Source: Bacillota bacterium
GTDB taxonomy: Bacteria; Bacillota; Clostridia; Acetivibrionales; JAEXSP01
Assembly: GCA_023453795.1 (NCBI GenBank)
Contig: JAEXSP010000009.1
Location: 1 to 64,000, forward strand
DNA length: 64,000 nucleotides
Reading direction: 5' to 3'
A program made the translations under genes and the position numbers. The notes under the pieces were generated by a model that saw only the letters and a program-made list of their open reading frames with translations, was not told where the DNA came from and did no database searches. How positions within the stretch are numbered: position 1 is the first letter of the stretch; each line of letters begins with the position of its first letter. This document shows, piece after piece, positions 27,902 to 36,642 of the stretch.

Positions 27902-28924
27902 ATGAGCTTATTCGCAAGAGATATAGGAATTGATTTGGGTACAGCCAACACGCTTGTTCATGTAAAAGGAAAAGGAATTGTGGTAAGAGAACCGTCTGTA
28001 GTTGCAATGAACTCCAAAAGCGGTGAAATACTTGCAGTTGGTGATGATGCAAAAAGTATGATAGGAAGAACTCCGGGAAATATTGTTGCAATAAGACCTA
28101 TGAAGGATGGCGTTATTGCTGATTTCGATGTTACGCAGACTATGTTGAAATATTTTATCAGAAGGGCTATTTCCAAAGGGATGATTAGCAAGCCCAGAGT
28201 TGTTATATGTGTGCCTTCAGGTGTTACGGAAGTTGAGAAAAGGGCTGTTGAAGAGGCGACGATTCAGGCCGGTGCAAAGGAAGCATATTTGATAGAAGAG
28301 CCTATGGCTGCCGCCATTGGAGCAAATCTGCCTGTAGAAGAGCCATCCGGAAGCATGGTTGTAGATATTGGGGGAGGTACAAGCGAAGTTGCTGTAATTT
28401 CCCTCGGAGGAATAGTCACAAGCAAGTCGTTAAGGGTAGCGGGCGATGAATTCGATGAGTCTATTGTGCATTATATTAAAAAAGAATATAATCTAATGAT
28501 AGGAGAAAGAACTGCTGAAGAAATAAAGATGGCGATCGGAGCCGCATACCCAAAGCCAAAGGAAGAAAAGCTGGAAATAAGGGGCAGAGATCTTATTACC
28601 GGATTGCCGAAAAATCTTGCCGTGACATCAGCTGAGATTTCCGAAGCTTTGAAAGAGCCAATAAATTCAGTAGTGGATTCAATTAAACTAACTCTTGAAA
28701 AGACTCCTCCCGAGCTTGCTGCAGATATAATGGACAGAGGTATAATGCTTACCGGAGGCGGTGCATTGTTGAGCGGACTTGACAGGCTGATAAAGGAAGA
28801 GACCGGTATGCCTGTTTCCATTGCAGAAAATCCGTTGGACTGTGTTGCAATAGGGACAGGAAAAGTGCTTGAGGAAATAGAAATATTGAAAAAAGTGTTG
28901 ATATCTCCAAAAAAGCTGAAATAA
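27902..28924 (+). CDS. mreB: Rod-shape-determining protein MreB
   Basis: 340-residue actin homologue. Phosphate-1 [20 protein letters not shown] (residues ~6-25), [18 protein letters not shown] (phosphate-2), the [10 protein letters not shown] connector and adenosine motif [13 protein letters not shown] are intact. MreB filaments under the membrane organise the lateral-wall elongasome. Start after AGGAGGATTAGATA. Followed after 21 bp by mreC and then mreD, the standard shape operon. Confidence 0.97.
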   Translation: MSLFARDIGIDLGTANTLVHVKGKGIVVREPSVVAMNSKSGEILAVGDDAKSMIGRTPGNIVAIRPMKDGVIADFDVTQTMLKYFIRRAISKGMISKPRVVICVPSGVTEVEKRAVEEATIQAGAKEAYLIEEPMAAAIGANLPVEEPSGSMVVDIGGGTSEVAVISLGGIVTSKSLRVAGDEFDESIVHYIKKEYNLMIGERTAEEIKMAIGAAYPKPKEEKLEIRGRDLITGLPKNLAVTSAEISEALKEPINSVVDSIKLTLEKTPPELAADIMDRGIMLTGGGALLSGLDRLIKEETGMPVSIAENPLDCVAIGTGKVLEEIEILKKVLISPKKLK

Positions 28925-28945
28925 ATTTGAAGGGGGACAATCCTG

Positions 28946-29776
28946 TTGTTGCGGTTATTTAAAAGCAAAGCTTTCGTAATTATTTTCGTGACGGTACTGC
29001 TGTTTACCATTATGATAGCTTCATCCGATGGAAACAGTAAGCTTAACATTGTAAGTAATTCCGTAAGCACTGTGTTTGACCCTTTCCAGGAATTCTTCTC
29101 TTATTCCGCCAAAAAGGTTGAAGGATTTTTTTCTATGTTTGGCGATAAGAAGGCATTGATTGAAGAGAATAAAAAGCTCAAAGACGAGATTGATAAGCTT
29201 AAAAGCGATAAAAGGCAGCTGCTGGAATACAAACGTGAAAATGTAAGACTTATGGAAGACTTGAACTTGAAAAAAGAGTTCAGTAATTTCTCTCAGACAG
29301 GTGCAAACGTTATTGCAAAGGATATGGGCAACTGGTTCAATACCTTCAAGATTGACAGGGGCAGCAAGGACGGAATTAAAAACAATATGCCCATAGTCAC
29401 AAGCAAGGGGCTCGTGGGAAGAATTCTGTCTGCAGAATTTACGTCTTCCAAGGTAATTCCAATTATTGACCCGGACAGTTCGGTTTCCGGCATAATCGTT
29501 AAAACCAGGGATGATGTAATTATTAAAGGCGATGTAGCTTTAAAAGACCAAGGGTACTGCAGAATGGACTATATTCCGCTTGATGCCGACATAACTGTCG
29601 GAGATGAGATCATAACATCAGGTATTGGCGGAATATACCCGAAGGGCATCCTTATAGGAACGGTCAAAGAAATAAGAAGATCAAATAACAATCTGAGCAG
29701 GTATGCCATAATAAAGCCCAGCGTTGATTTCAGAAGACTTGAAGAGGTTTTCGTCCTGGAGAATAAAGTTAAATAA
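28946..29776 (+). CDS. mreC: Rod-shape-determining protein MreC
   Basis: 276 residues: one N-terminal transmembrane helix (FVIIFVTVLLFTIMIAS), a coiled coil (ALIEENKKLKDEIDKLKSDK) and the beta-barrel periplasmic-type domain (NTFKIDRGSKDGIKNNMPIV, GLVGRILSAEF, VGDEIITSGIGGIYPKGI). Links MreB to the extracellular wall-synthesis machinery. Start is TTG 28946, supported by AGGGGG 9 nt upstream; a TTG directly after it is an equal alternative. Confidence 0.94.
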   Translation: MLRLFKSKAFVIIFVTVLLFTIMIASSDGNSKLNIVSNSVSTVFDPFQEFFSYSAKKVEGFFSMFGDKKALIEENKKLKDEIDKLKSDKRQLLEYKRENVRLMEDLNLKKEFSNFSQTGANVIAKDMGNWFNTFKIDRGSKDGIKNNMPIVTSKGLVGRILSAEFTSSKVIPIIDPDSSVSGIIVKTRDDVIIKGDVALKDQGYCRMDYIPLDADITVGDEIITSGIGGIYPKGILIGTVKEIRRSNNNLSRYAIIKPSVDFRRLEEVFVLENKVK

Positions 29777-29802
29777 ATTATAAAGTAGGTTTAAAGCAAG
29801 GA

Positions 29803-30318
29803 ATGAAAACTAAGATTCTGGTATATACCGTCTGTATTTTTGTCATAGTATTACTGCAGTCCACTATTTTGGACTATATCAAGATTTTTAGCATAAAGCC
29901 GAACCTTTTGATAATTTTTGTGGTTTCAGTCGCTTTGTTGCGGGGAAATGTTGAAGGTGCTGTCATTGGCTTTTTCTGCGGACTCCTTCATGATATGGTA
30001 ACGGGAAGAATTCTGGGTTTTTATGCTTTGTTAGGTATGTATCTCGGATTGATCATGGGGTCTGTTAACAAGAGACTTTATAGAGAAAATTTTCTGGTTA
30101 TCATATTTTTTACATTTATATCATCTATAGGATATGAATTGGCAGTGTGCTTCCTGAATTATTTATTCATAGGTAAAATAGACTTGATTTATTCGGCAAG
30201 AAGCATTATTTTTCCCGAGTCGGTTTACAACAGCATAGTCTCGGTATTCATATATGTGTTTGTTATCAAGCTGAATGACAGGTTCCAATCTGTAAAGAAG
30301 GTTTCCAGAAAATATTGA
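29803..30318 (+). CDS. mreD: Rod-shape-determining protein MreD
   Basis: 171 residues, five or six hydrophobic helices, starting MKTKILVYTVCIFVIVLLQS. The MreD features SIKPNLLIIFVVSVALLRG and GAVIGFFCGLLHDMVTGRIL, then GFYALLGMYLGLIMG, are present. Membrane partner of MreC. Overlaps no neighbour; 41 bp separate it from minC. The mrdA (PBP2) gene that often sits between mreD and minC in clostridia is absent. Confidence 0.93.
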   Translation: MKTKILVYTVCIFVIVLLQSTILDYIKIFSIKPNLLIIFVVSVALLRGNVEGAVIGFFCGLLHDMVTGRILGFYALLGMYLGLIMGSVNKRLYRENFLVIIFFTFISSIGYELAVCFLNYLFIGKIDLIYSARSIIFPESVYNSIVSVFIYVFVIKLNDRFQSVKKVSRKY

Positions 30319-30359
30319 AAAGCGTTGAGATAAACATTATTTACGGGGGTTAAAACAAA

Positions 30360-31037
30360 ATGGATTCGTGTAATGTAACTTTTAAAGCTACTGTCAATGG
30401 TTTGATCATATTGATGCATGAAGAAGATGATTTTGAGTCGATATACAATCAGATTGAGAAAAAGGTGGCTTCAGCAGGAAGGTTTTTCAGAGATGCTTCA
30501 ATCAGCATAAAATATAGAGGTAAAAAGCTGTCCAAAGAACAAGAAGACAAGATTATGAATCTTATGATAGCTAAAACCGGCGCAGAGATAAAGGGTATAA
30601 AGGAAGACCTGGAAGAGGATGTAAAACCTGTTTCGAGGAAAAGCGAGCCGGTAGATAAGATAACGATGAAGAAATTCTTTTTTAAAGGAATTAATGAGGG
30701 TGTCACGAAGTTCTACAGGGGTACTGTCAGGTCAGGCCAGCTTATTAACTTCGATGGTAATCTTGTTGTAGTAGGGGACGTCAATCCGGGCGGGGAAGTC
30801 ATTGCAACAGGAAACGTCCTGGTAATGGGTTCACTCAGGGGCATGGTGCATGCAGGCGCGGACGGCAATAAAGAAGCTTTGGTTGTTGCCTTTAACCTGC
30901 AGCCTACACAACTCAGAATTGCAGATGTAATAACAAGAGCTCCCGACGAAAAAAGCAGTGTTTCACCTTTCATACCCGAACTGGCTTTTGTAAAGGATGA
31001 TACTGTCTATATAGAACGCTATTTGCCCCAAAGATGA
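30360..31037 (+). CDS. minC: Septum-site-determining protein MinC
   Basis: 225 residues. N-terminal FtsZ-antagonist domain (VTFKATVNGLIILMHEEDDF) and C-terminal right-handed beta-helix domain (FYRGTVRSGQLINFDGNLVV, VVGDVNPGGEVIATGNVLVM, GSLRGMVHAGADGN) that binds MinD. Inhibits FtsZ polymerisation near the poles. Start follows ACGGGGGTTAA. Followed by minD, which also has a good promoter of its own. Confidence 0.95.
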   Translation: MDSCNVTFKATVNGLIILMHEEDDFESIYNQIEKKVASAGRFFRDASISIKYRGKKLSKEQEDKIMNLMIAKTGAEIKGIKEDLEEDVKPVSRKSEPVDKITMKKFFFKGINEGVTKFYRGTVRSGQLINFDGNLVVVGDVNPGGEVIATGNVLVMGSLRGMVHAGADGNKEALVVAFNLQPTQLRIADVITRAPDEKSSVSPFIPELAFVKDDTVYIERYLPQR

Positions 31038-31052
31038 AATCGAGAGTTTCAA

Positions 31053-31081
31053 TTGACAAAATGCCAAAAGGAATATATATT
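31053..31081 (+). promoter_or_regulatory. Promoter upstream of minDE
   Basis: TTGACA (31053-31058), a 17-bp spacer, TATATT (31076-31081), starting 16 bp after the minC stop and ~90 bp before the minD start. It should give minDE transcription independent of the mre-minC transcript. Confidence 0.75.
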
Positions 31082-31172
31082 TTTATATGTAAGCATGTAC
31101 AATCACACTTAAAACATACATTCGATCCTGTATTAGGTGTTTCGTATACGAATAAAACTGGGGGTAAGATTG

Positions 31173-31973
31173 ATGGGTGAAGTCATTGTAATAACATCAG
31201 GTAAAGGCGGTGTAGGTAAGACCACTACAACGGCTAATATCGGAACAGGCCTTGCATTACAGGGTAAAAAGGTTGTACTTATTGATACTGATATCGGTTT
31301 GAGGAACCTTGATGTTGTAATGGGTTTGGAAAACCGCATTGTTTATGATCTTGTTGACGTTATAGAGGGAACTTGCAGAATAAAGCAGGCATTGATCAAG
31401 GACAAGCGTTACGAAGGACTCTTCCTTCTTCCTGCCGCTCAGACACGGGATAAATCGTCAGTTAATCCGGAGCAGATGCTGAAGCTGTGCGAGGAATTAA
31501 AACAAGAATTCGATTACATACTAGTCGATTGTCCGGCAGGTATTGAGCAAGGTTTCAAGAATGCCATAGCAGGGGCCACCCGTGCGATTGTAGTTACAAC
31601 ACCTGAGGTTTCTGCGGTAAGAGATGCCGATAGAATTATAGGGCTTCTTGAAGCCAATGAACTAAGGAATCCAAGGCTGATTGTAAACAGGGTAAGGAAT
31701 GATATGGTCAAACGCGGTGACATGATGACAATTGATGATATCATAGATATTCTTGCAATTGATCTGATAGGCGTGGTTCCCGATGACGAGAAAATAATTG
31801 TATCGACGAATAAGGGAGAACCTGCTGTTACTGATTCAAAAGCATTGGCAGGACAGGCCTATCGCAATATTACCAAAAGAATCATGGGAGAAGACATTCC
31901 TATAATGGATCTTGAGACTGATGAGGGTTTTGTCTTCAAAATCAAAAAGTTATTCGGACTGAAAACCAATTGA
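31173..31973 (+). CDS. minD: Septum-site-determining protein MinD
   Basis: 266 residues from MGEVIVITSGKGGVGKTTTT, with the deviant Walker A GKGGVGKTT at residues ~10-18, LVDCPAGIEQGF (Walker B region), and the C-terminal amphipathic membrane-targeting helix FVFKIKKLFGLKTN. This ATPase recruits MinC to the membrane and cycles with MinE. The start is ATG 31173, preceded by GGGGGTAAG; the frame is open further upstream without conserved residues. Confidence 0.97.
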   Translation: MGEVIVITSGKGGVGKTTTTANIGTGLALQGKKVVLIDTDIGLRNLDVVMGLENRIVYDLVDVIEGTCRIKQALIKDKRYEGLFLLPAAQTRDKSSVNPEQMLKLCEELKQEFDYILVDCPAGIEQGFKNAIAGATRAIVVTTPEVSAVRDADRIIGLLEANELRNPRLIVNRVRNDMVKRGDMMTIDDIIDILAIDLIGVVPDDEKIIVSTNKGEPAVTDSKALAGQAYRNITKRIMGEDIPIMDLETDEGFVFKIKKLFGLKTN

Positions 31974-31986
31974 AAGGAGAAAGCAT

Positions 31987-32271
31987 ATGCTTCTTGATTT
32001 ATCAAAGTTATTTGGAAAATCCAAAGCATCAAAAGATGTGGCAAAGGAAAGGCTTAAGCTTGTTCTCATTCATGACAGGGCTAATGTTTCTCCGCAGTTT
32101 CTCGAAATGGTCAAAAGCGAGATCATCAAGGTAATTTCAAACTACATGGATATCGATGAAAGTGCGCTGGATATTCAAATGACACGTACTAAAAGCGAAG
32201 AGGGTGACAGGATCGTTCCGGCTCTTGTTGCAAACATCCCTATAAAAAATGTAAAAAGCAGCGGAAAATAA
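31987..32271 (+). CDS. minE: Cell division topological specificity factor MinE
   Basis: 94 residues. N-terminal anti-MinCD helix (KASKDVAKERLKLVLIHDRA) and C-terminal topological-specificity domain (MVKSEIIKVISNYMDIDESA). Stimulates the MinD ATPase and drives Min oscillation. Start follows AAAGGAGAAAGC, 13 bp after minD. Presence of MinE with MinCD is typical of Clostridia and unlike Bacillus, which uses DivIVA. No rodA follows, unlike in some relatives. Confidence 0.95.
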   Translation: MLLDLSKLFGKSKASKDVAKERLKLVLIHDRANVSPQFLEMVKSEIIKVISNYMDIDESALDIQMTRTKSEEGDRIVPALVANIPIKNVKSSGK

Positions 32272-32340
32272 AGTCTCAAGGTACACAGCGTTCTTGTAAT
32301 TTTGAGCATCTCGAAAGAAAGTTTCCCCTAATAAAATCTC

Positions 32341-32422
32341 GAGGACATCGAGTCCTCTTGATTTTGAACACATGCTTTGGCATGTTTCACTAATAATCAA
32401 AGAACCCCTTATGGGGTTCTTT
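32341..32422. terminator. Three stacked hairpins ending in a bidirectional terminator
   Basis: GAGGAC-ATCGA-GTCCTC (32341-32357), then CATGC-TTTG-GCATG (32371-32384), then AAAGAACCCC-TTAT-GGGGTTCTTT (32399-32422). The last is a strong rho-independent terminator for minE and, read on the other strand, for the convergent UPF0180 gene. Confidence 0.85.
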
Positions 32423-32428
32423 ATGTTT

Positions 32429-32686
32429 CTATTCCATTCTTTGCTCAAGCTCATCATATACCTGTTCGGGGGTCATGCCCGTAGCATCTACTACAATAGC
32501 TTTCGTACCGGTGTCGTTCACTCCGAGAAAGTTTTTATCCAAGCCGGTAACTACAAACGCATCATATTCGTCACTCTTTTTAGTAGTCATTTCTCCGAAA
32601 TTGATATTTTTTACTATATAACCTTTTTCAGAAAGAAAGTCTTTTACAGGTGTTAAAGCCGGTTCCACAGCAACAGTTCTTTTCAT
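32429..32686 (-). CDS. UPF0180 (YkuS-like) family protein
   Basis: 85 residues from MKRTVAVEPALTPVKDFLSE, with EYDAFVVTGLDKNFLGVNDT and AIVVDATGMTPEQVYDELEQ, matching the small UPF0180/YkuS family of Firmicutes, function unknown. ATG 32686 has GAAGGAGGAAG upstream; the longer open frame (to 32737) lacks a ribosome site. Monocistronic. Confidence 0.85.
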   Translation of the reverse strand: MKRTVAVEPALTPVKDFLSEKGYIVKNINFGEMTTKKSDEYDAFVVTGLDKNFLGVNDTGTKAIVVDATGMTPEQVYDELEQRME

Positions 32687-32879
32687 GTTTCTTCCTCCTT
32701 CAATAGTAAAATCGAGACATTGATATTTTCTGTACATTTAAAATAAACTATTCAAAATTGATTGTTTTAATTGTCAAGAAGGATAAAGCGATTTGACTTG
32801 TTCAACAGCCGGATTCTTTGGACAGTCATAAAAATGTATTCGAGCAAATATAAATAATTAAACAAAGGATGTGTTATTT

Positions 32880-33680
32880 ATGGAAGATATTACAGTAGCA
32901 AGACAAAGGTACCCAAGACATAATGTTCCTGTAAAAAGACGGAATAAAAAGACCTCAAACGCTTCAGGCAGCTACCTGGAACGTATGATGTTCAAAGTTT
33001 TAGTATGTGTTGTGATCATGGTTGTTATCGGTATAATAAAAAGCGTCAATACGCCTGTTACCAAAATGATGTGCGGAAAGATAAAAGCAGTTTTGATGCA
33101 GAACATAGATTTGAAATCAGAATACAAAAGCATCAATGATTTTATAAAAAAATCTGCGGGAACCTCAAAAGAAAATAAAGCACCAAAAGTGCAAGCACCA
33201 AAGAATACAACAGTTAAAAACGCAGTTCAAAACGTAGTTCAAAACAATAGCGTACAAAAGACATCTGGCGCTTCTGATGAAGGAACCGTGCATTTTATCG
33301 CACCGGTTGAAGGTGCTATAACTTCTCCCTTCGGAATGAGAACAGACCCATTCAGCGATACACGGAAATCACACAGCGGAATCGATATTGAGGCAAATAA
33401 GGGTGAAAAAATAAAAGCTGCAGCTGATGGTGAAGTGATTTTAGCCGGTGTCTCAAAGGTCTATGGTAATTACCTTAAAATAAAGCACAATAACGGACTT
33501 GTCACTTTATATGCCCACTGTTCAAAAATTATAGCTTCAAAAGGGCAAAAGGTCAGGCAGGGAGATATCATAGCAGAAGTGGGAAGTACAGGGGCTTCTA
33601 CCGGCTCCCACTTGCATTTTGAAGTAATAAAGGCTGGAAAAGCTGTTAATCCCATAGATTATGTCACTATTTCGAAATAA
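32880..33680 (+). CDS. M23 (LytM) peptidase-like membrane protein, SpoIVFA-like
   Basis: 266 residues: a basic N-terminus, one transmembrane helix (VLVCVVIMVVIGIIKSV, ~residues 43-60), a Lys/Gln/Asn-rich linker and a C-terminal LytM domain. That domain has SHSGIDIEANKG (H-x3-D), TLYAHCSKI and GSHLHFEV (HxH), so all zinc ligands are present. It is directly upstream of an M50 protease, the arrangement of SpoIVFA-SpoIVFB, where the M23-like protein holds the intramembrane protease in check until sigma-K activation. Start ATG 32880, AAAGGA 10 nt upstream. A wall hydrolase role independent of SpoIVFB is the alternative. Confidence 0.82.
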   Translation: MEDITVARQRYPRHNVPVKRRNKKTSNASGSYLERMMFKVLVCVVIMVVIGIIKSVNTPVTKMMCGKIKAVLMQNIDLKSEYKSINDFIKKSAGTSKENKAPKVQAPKNTTVKNAVQNVVQNNSVQKTSGASDEGTVHFIAPVEGAITSPFGMRTDPFSDTRKSHSGIDIEANKGEKIKAAADGEVILAGVSKVYGNYLKIKHNNGLVTLYAHCSKIIASKGQKVRQGDIIAEVGSTGASTGSHLHFEVIKAGKAVNPIDYVTISK

Positions 33681-33699
33681 GCTGTAAAAAAAGGCGGTG

Positions 33700-34599
33700 A
33701 TGTCATTAAAGATAACAAGAATTAAGAATGTTAGTATACATTTTGATGCATTCTTTCTAATTGTTCTGATTTTTACGCTGTTTGCAGGCTATTTTAAGGA
33801 ATTTGTTTTTTGTTTTATCTGTATGGCATTACACGAGTCAGGTCATGTTTTAACTGCGATACTTATTCATGCAAGAGTACGTTCTATTAAAATAATGCCT
33901 GTAGGCTTTAGTGCAGTTATTGACGATGACTTTTGCAGTGTGCCTCAAAGGGCTGCAATATCCGTTGGTGGACCTTTTGCAAATATAGTTGTTTTTTTTA
34001 TTCTATCCGCAGTAAACTCATATTTTTTGATTGATTCAGGAAATATGCGTTTTTTTATCCTTACAAACTTATTGCTTGCTGTTTTTAATATGATCCCTGT
34101 TATGCCCCTGGACGGGGGAAGGCTTATATGGGTTGCACTATCCGGGAAAATAGGACTTTTCGCTGCGACCAACTGCACTTACAAGATATCTATTGTGTTC
34201 TCATTGGGGATTATAACAGCAGGCTTGATCCTTTTATTGGATGAATCATGTAATTTCAGTCTGCTGTGCATTGGATTATATATTTTTTTCTTTTTAAAAT
34301 CAGGAAAAACGGAGGCAGCTCTTATGAATGTGAAACATGTAATATATAGGCGTTCAAGGCTTCTTAAAAGGGGTATATACCCTGCGCGGGATCTTGTTGT
34401 CATCAAATCCGTACACTTGTGTGAAATACTTAATAACATTGACTTTGACAGATTCCACATTATTTATGTGCTTGATGATGACTTGAAGATTTGCAGTATA
34501 TTTACCGAACAGCAGATAATAGACAACATGCTGAAATACAACGCGGATATGACCTTTGAGGAGCTTATTAGCTTGGATTCCAGTTTAAAAAATAATTGA
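33700..34599 (+). CDS. M50 intramembrane metalloprotease, SpoIVFB-like
   Basis: 299 residues. Zinc motif ALHESGHVL (HExxH) in the second or third helix and the distal ligand motif NMIPVMPLDGGR, both typical of site-2 proteases, with about six hydrophobic helices. The C-terminal ~80 residues (VIKSVHLCEILNNIDFDRFH) form a CBS-like domain as in SpoIVFB. In spore formers this protease cleaves pro-sigma-K. It follows the M23 gene by 19 bp and is presumably co-transcribed. Start ATG 33700; GTG 33697 directly before it is equally possible. Confidence 0.87.
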   Translation: MSLKITRIKNVSIHFDAFFLIVLIFTLFAGYFKEFVFCFICMALHESGHVLTAILIHARVRSIKIMPVGFSAVIDDDFCSVPQRAAISVGGPFANIVVFFILSAVNSYFLIDSGNMRFFILTNLLLAVFNMIPVMPLDGGRLIWVALSGKIGLFAATNCTYKISIVFSLGIITAGLILLLDESCNFSLLCIGLYIFFFLKSGKTEAALMNVKHVIYRRSRLLKRGIYPARDLVVIKSVHLCEILNNIDFDRFHIIYVLDDDLKICSIFTEQQIIDNMLKYNADMTFEELISLDSSLKNN

Positions 34600-34612
34600 A
34601 CAATATTTTATA

Positions 34613-34633
34613 GGGCGGATATGGAATCCGCCC
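34613..34633. terminator. Hairpin between convergent genes
   Basis: GGGCGGAT-ATGGA-ATCCGCCC, a perfect 8-bp stem between the M50 gene and the convergent metF; it may be a terminator or a short extragenic palindromic repeat. Confidence 0.55.
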
Positions 34634-34650
34634 CTACATATCAAAAATAA

Positions 34651-35532
34651 TCAATTATCTTTTACGAGTCCTGCTGCAATCAGGATTTCCCTGCTGGATT
34701 TTGGCCTGTTCATTATATAAAGATGTATTCCGTGGGCACCGTTGTCCAGAAGGTCGCATATTTGTGAAGCTGCGTATTCAATGCCTGCCTTGCGCAGGTC
34801 GTCGGGATTGTCGGCATATTTATCCATCATCAGTACAAGCTTTGCAGGTATGGAACAGCCGCTTTTCGCGGTTATGGCTTTTATCTGGTCAGCTTTGTAT
34901 ATCGGCATTATACCTGGGGTTATCGGACAGTTGATGCCCAAGGCTGCAGTTCTATCCAGGAAGTCATAATATAATCGGTTATCAAAGAATAATTGGGTGA
35001 CTAAGAAATCTACTCCCGTTTCAACCTTTTCCTTCAGATTAAGGATATCATCTTTTATACGGCTGCTTTCAGGATGCCCTTCAAGGTAGGCGGCTGCTGC
35101 AATGCAAAAATTGCTGCCCTTACTGTTATTTATGTGTCCTATCAATTCATTGGCATGTTTGTATACATTCTTGCTGAAATCAAAGCCGGGATCGTTAACC
35201 GGAGGATCGCCCCTTAATGCCAGTATATTTTCAAGCTTCTTTTCAGCCAGTAAATCCAGCATTGAATCGATATCGCTTTTGCTGTGACCGACACAGGTAA
35301 AGTGGCACATGCTTTCTATACCATAGTCGTTTTTGATTTTAGCAGCAATGTCAATAGTTCTTCCCTTTTGGCTTCCCCCGGCGCCATAGGTTACACTTAT
35401 ATAATCGGGTTTCATATCAGTCAGCTGCTTAAGAGTGTCGAAAATGGATTCCAACGGCATATCCGATCTTGGAGGTGATATCTCGAAGGATATGACCGGC
35501 TTTTTACTTTTATACATTTCAATGATTTTCAT
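34651..35532 (-). CDS. metF: Methylenetetrahydrofolate reductase
   Basis: 293 residues of the MTHFR TIM-barrel family: PVISFEISPPRSDM, DYISVTYGAGGSQKGRTIDI, CHFTCVGHSKSDIDSML, ENILALRGDPP and the FFDNRLYYDFLDR region. It reduces 5,10-methylene- to 5-methyl-tetrahydrofolate with a bound flavin, for methionine synthesis or the methyl branch of one-carbon metabolism. No partner metV or zinc-finger gene is adjacent. GGAGGTAAC lies upstream of the ATG on the minus strand. No SAM riboswitch was recognised in the 264-bp upstream spacer. Confidence 0.95.
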   Translation of the reverse strand: MKIIEMYKSKKPVISFEISPPRSDMPLESIFDTLKQLTDMKPDYISVTYGAGGSQKGRTIDIAAKIKNDYGIESMCHFTCVGHSKSDIDSMLDLLAEKKLENILALRGDPPVNDPGFDFSKNVYKHANELIGHINNSKGSNFCIAAAAYLEGHPESSRIKDDILNLKEKVETGVDFLVTQLFFDNRLYYDFLDRTAALGINCPITPGIMPIYKADQIKAITAKSGCSIPAKLVLMMDKYADNPDDLRKAGIEYAASQICDLLDNGAHGIHLYIMNRPKSSREILIAAGLVKDN

Positions 35533-35796
35533 TGTTACCTCCGGATGATAATACTAAAATCATTATACCACATCAAATGCTGCTGTCAAGTTAAACCAAA
35601 TTCATTCAAATACATCCAAATACACCTAAAGCTCGAACGGATATTATTAATAAGCTTGCGCAATTTCATGATGAAAGTACTTAGTAAATATGCAAAATGT
35701 TGTTTTATGCTTTATATAAGTTGACTAATGCATCGGCAGGTAATAAACTTAAGATATTAATTAAACAATTTACTAGATGCAAAAGAGGTGTTCAAG

Positions 35797-36642
35797 GTGT
35801 ATAAAATAGTTACAAAAAAGGTGCTTAATCCTTCCGTTAAGCTGTTTGAAGTTGAAGCCCCTTACATTGCAAAAAAAGCAGAGCCGGGCCAATTTATAAT
35901 GCTTCGTACAGACGAAGACGGCGAAAGGATACCATTAACGATAGCTGACTATGATAGGGATAAGGGTACTGTGACCATCATTTTTCAGGAAGTCGGGAAA
36001 ACTACCAAAGTCTTGGGTGCAATGAATGTAGGCGACAGCCTGCTTGACTTTGCCGGCCCCCTTGGGACTGCATCCCATTTTGATGGATTAAAGAAGGTAG
36101 CGGTAATAGGTGGGGGATTGGGTACGGCAATAGCGTATCCTCAGGCTAAAAAGCTTCACAGCCTTGGAGTGGAGGTTCATTCGATAGTGGGCTTCAGAAA
36201 TAAGGATTTTATAATCCTCGAGGAAGAAATGAATGCTGTAAGCGATAAACTTGTTATTGCAACGGATGACGGGTCGAACGGCAACAAGGGCTTCGTTGAC
36301 GCAATGTTGAAGAAGCTTATTGATGAGGGTAACAAATATGATATGGTCATAGCTATAGGACCATTGATCATGATGAAGGTAATAAGTAATCTTACCAGAC
36401 AGTACGGTATTAAAACTGTTGTAAGCATGAATCCTATTATGGTTGACGGAACCGGGATGTGTGGGGGATGCCGTGTAACCGTAGGAGGAAAAGTTAAATT
36501 TGCTTGTGTTGACGGCCCCGATTTTGACGGTCATGAGGTGGATTTTGATGAGGCTATGAGAAGGCAGCTTATGTACAAGACCGAAGAGAAGGAATCAACA
36601 GAGAGGCACCAATGCAGGTTAGGGGGTATGGGAAATGCCTAA
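35797..36642 (+). CDS. nfnA: NfnA: FAD/[2Fe-2S] subunit of NADH-dependent ferredoxin:NADP oxidoreductase
   Basis: 281 residues. Ferredoxin-reductase-like fold: FAD domain (EPGQFIMLRTDEDGERIPLT), NAD-binding VIGGGLGTAIAYPQAK, and a C-terminal iron-sulfur motif DGTGMCGGCRVTVGGKVKFA, closing VDGPDFDGHEVDFDEAM. Its pairing with a GltA-like flavoprotein identifies the NfnAB electron-bifurcating transhydrogenase, which couples NADH and reduced ferredoxin oxidation to NADP+ reduction. Start GTG 35797 with GAGGTG upstream; an earlier GTG (35788) is part of that site. Overlaps nfnB by 8 bp, implying translational coupling. Databases often label it a sulfide/dihydroorotate dehydrogenase-like subunit. 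Confidence 0.9.
   Translation: MYKIVTKKVLNPSVKLFEVEAPYIAKKAEPGQFIMLRTDEDGERIPLTIADYDRDKGTVTIIFQEVGKTTKVLGAMNVGDSLLDFAGPLGTASHFDGLKKVAVIGGGLGTAIAYPQAKKLHSLGVEVHSIVGFRNKDFIILEEEMNAVSDKLVIATDDGSNGNKGFVDAMLKKLIDEGNKYDMVIAIGPLIMMKVISNLTRQYGIKTVVSMNPIMVDGTGMCGGCRVTVGGKVKFACVDGPDFDGHEVDFDEAMRRQLMYKTEEKESTERHQCRLGGMGNA

Noticed and set aside
35533..35796. SAM or other riboswitch between metF and nfnA
   Set aside because: Only AT-rich sequence with short ATTCAAATACATCCAAATACA direct repetition; no terminator or aptamer landmarks.
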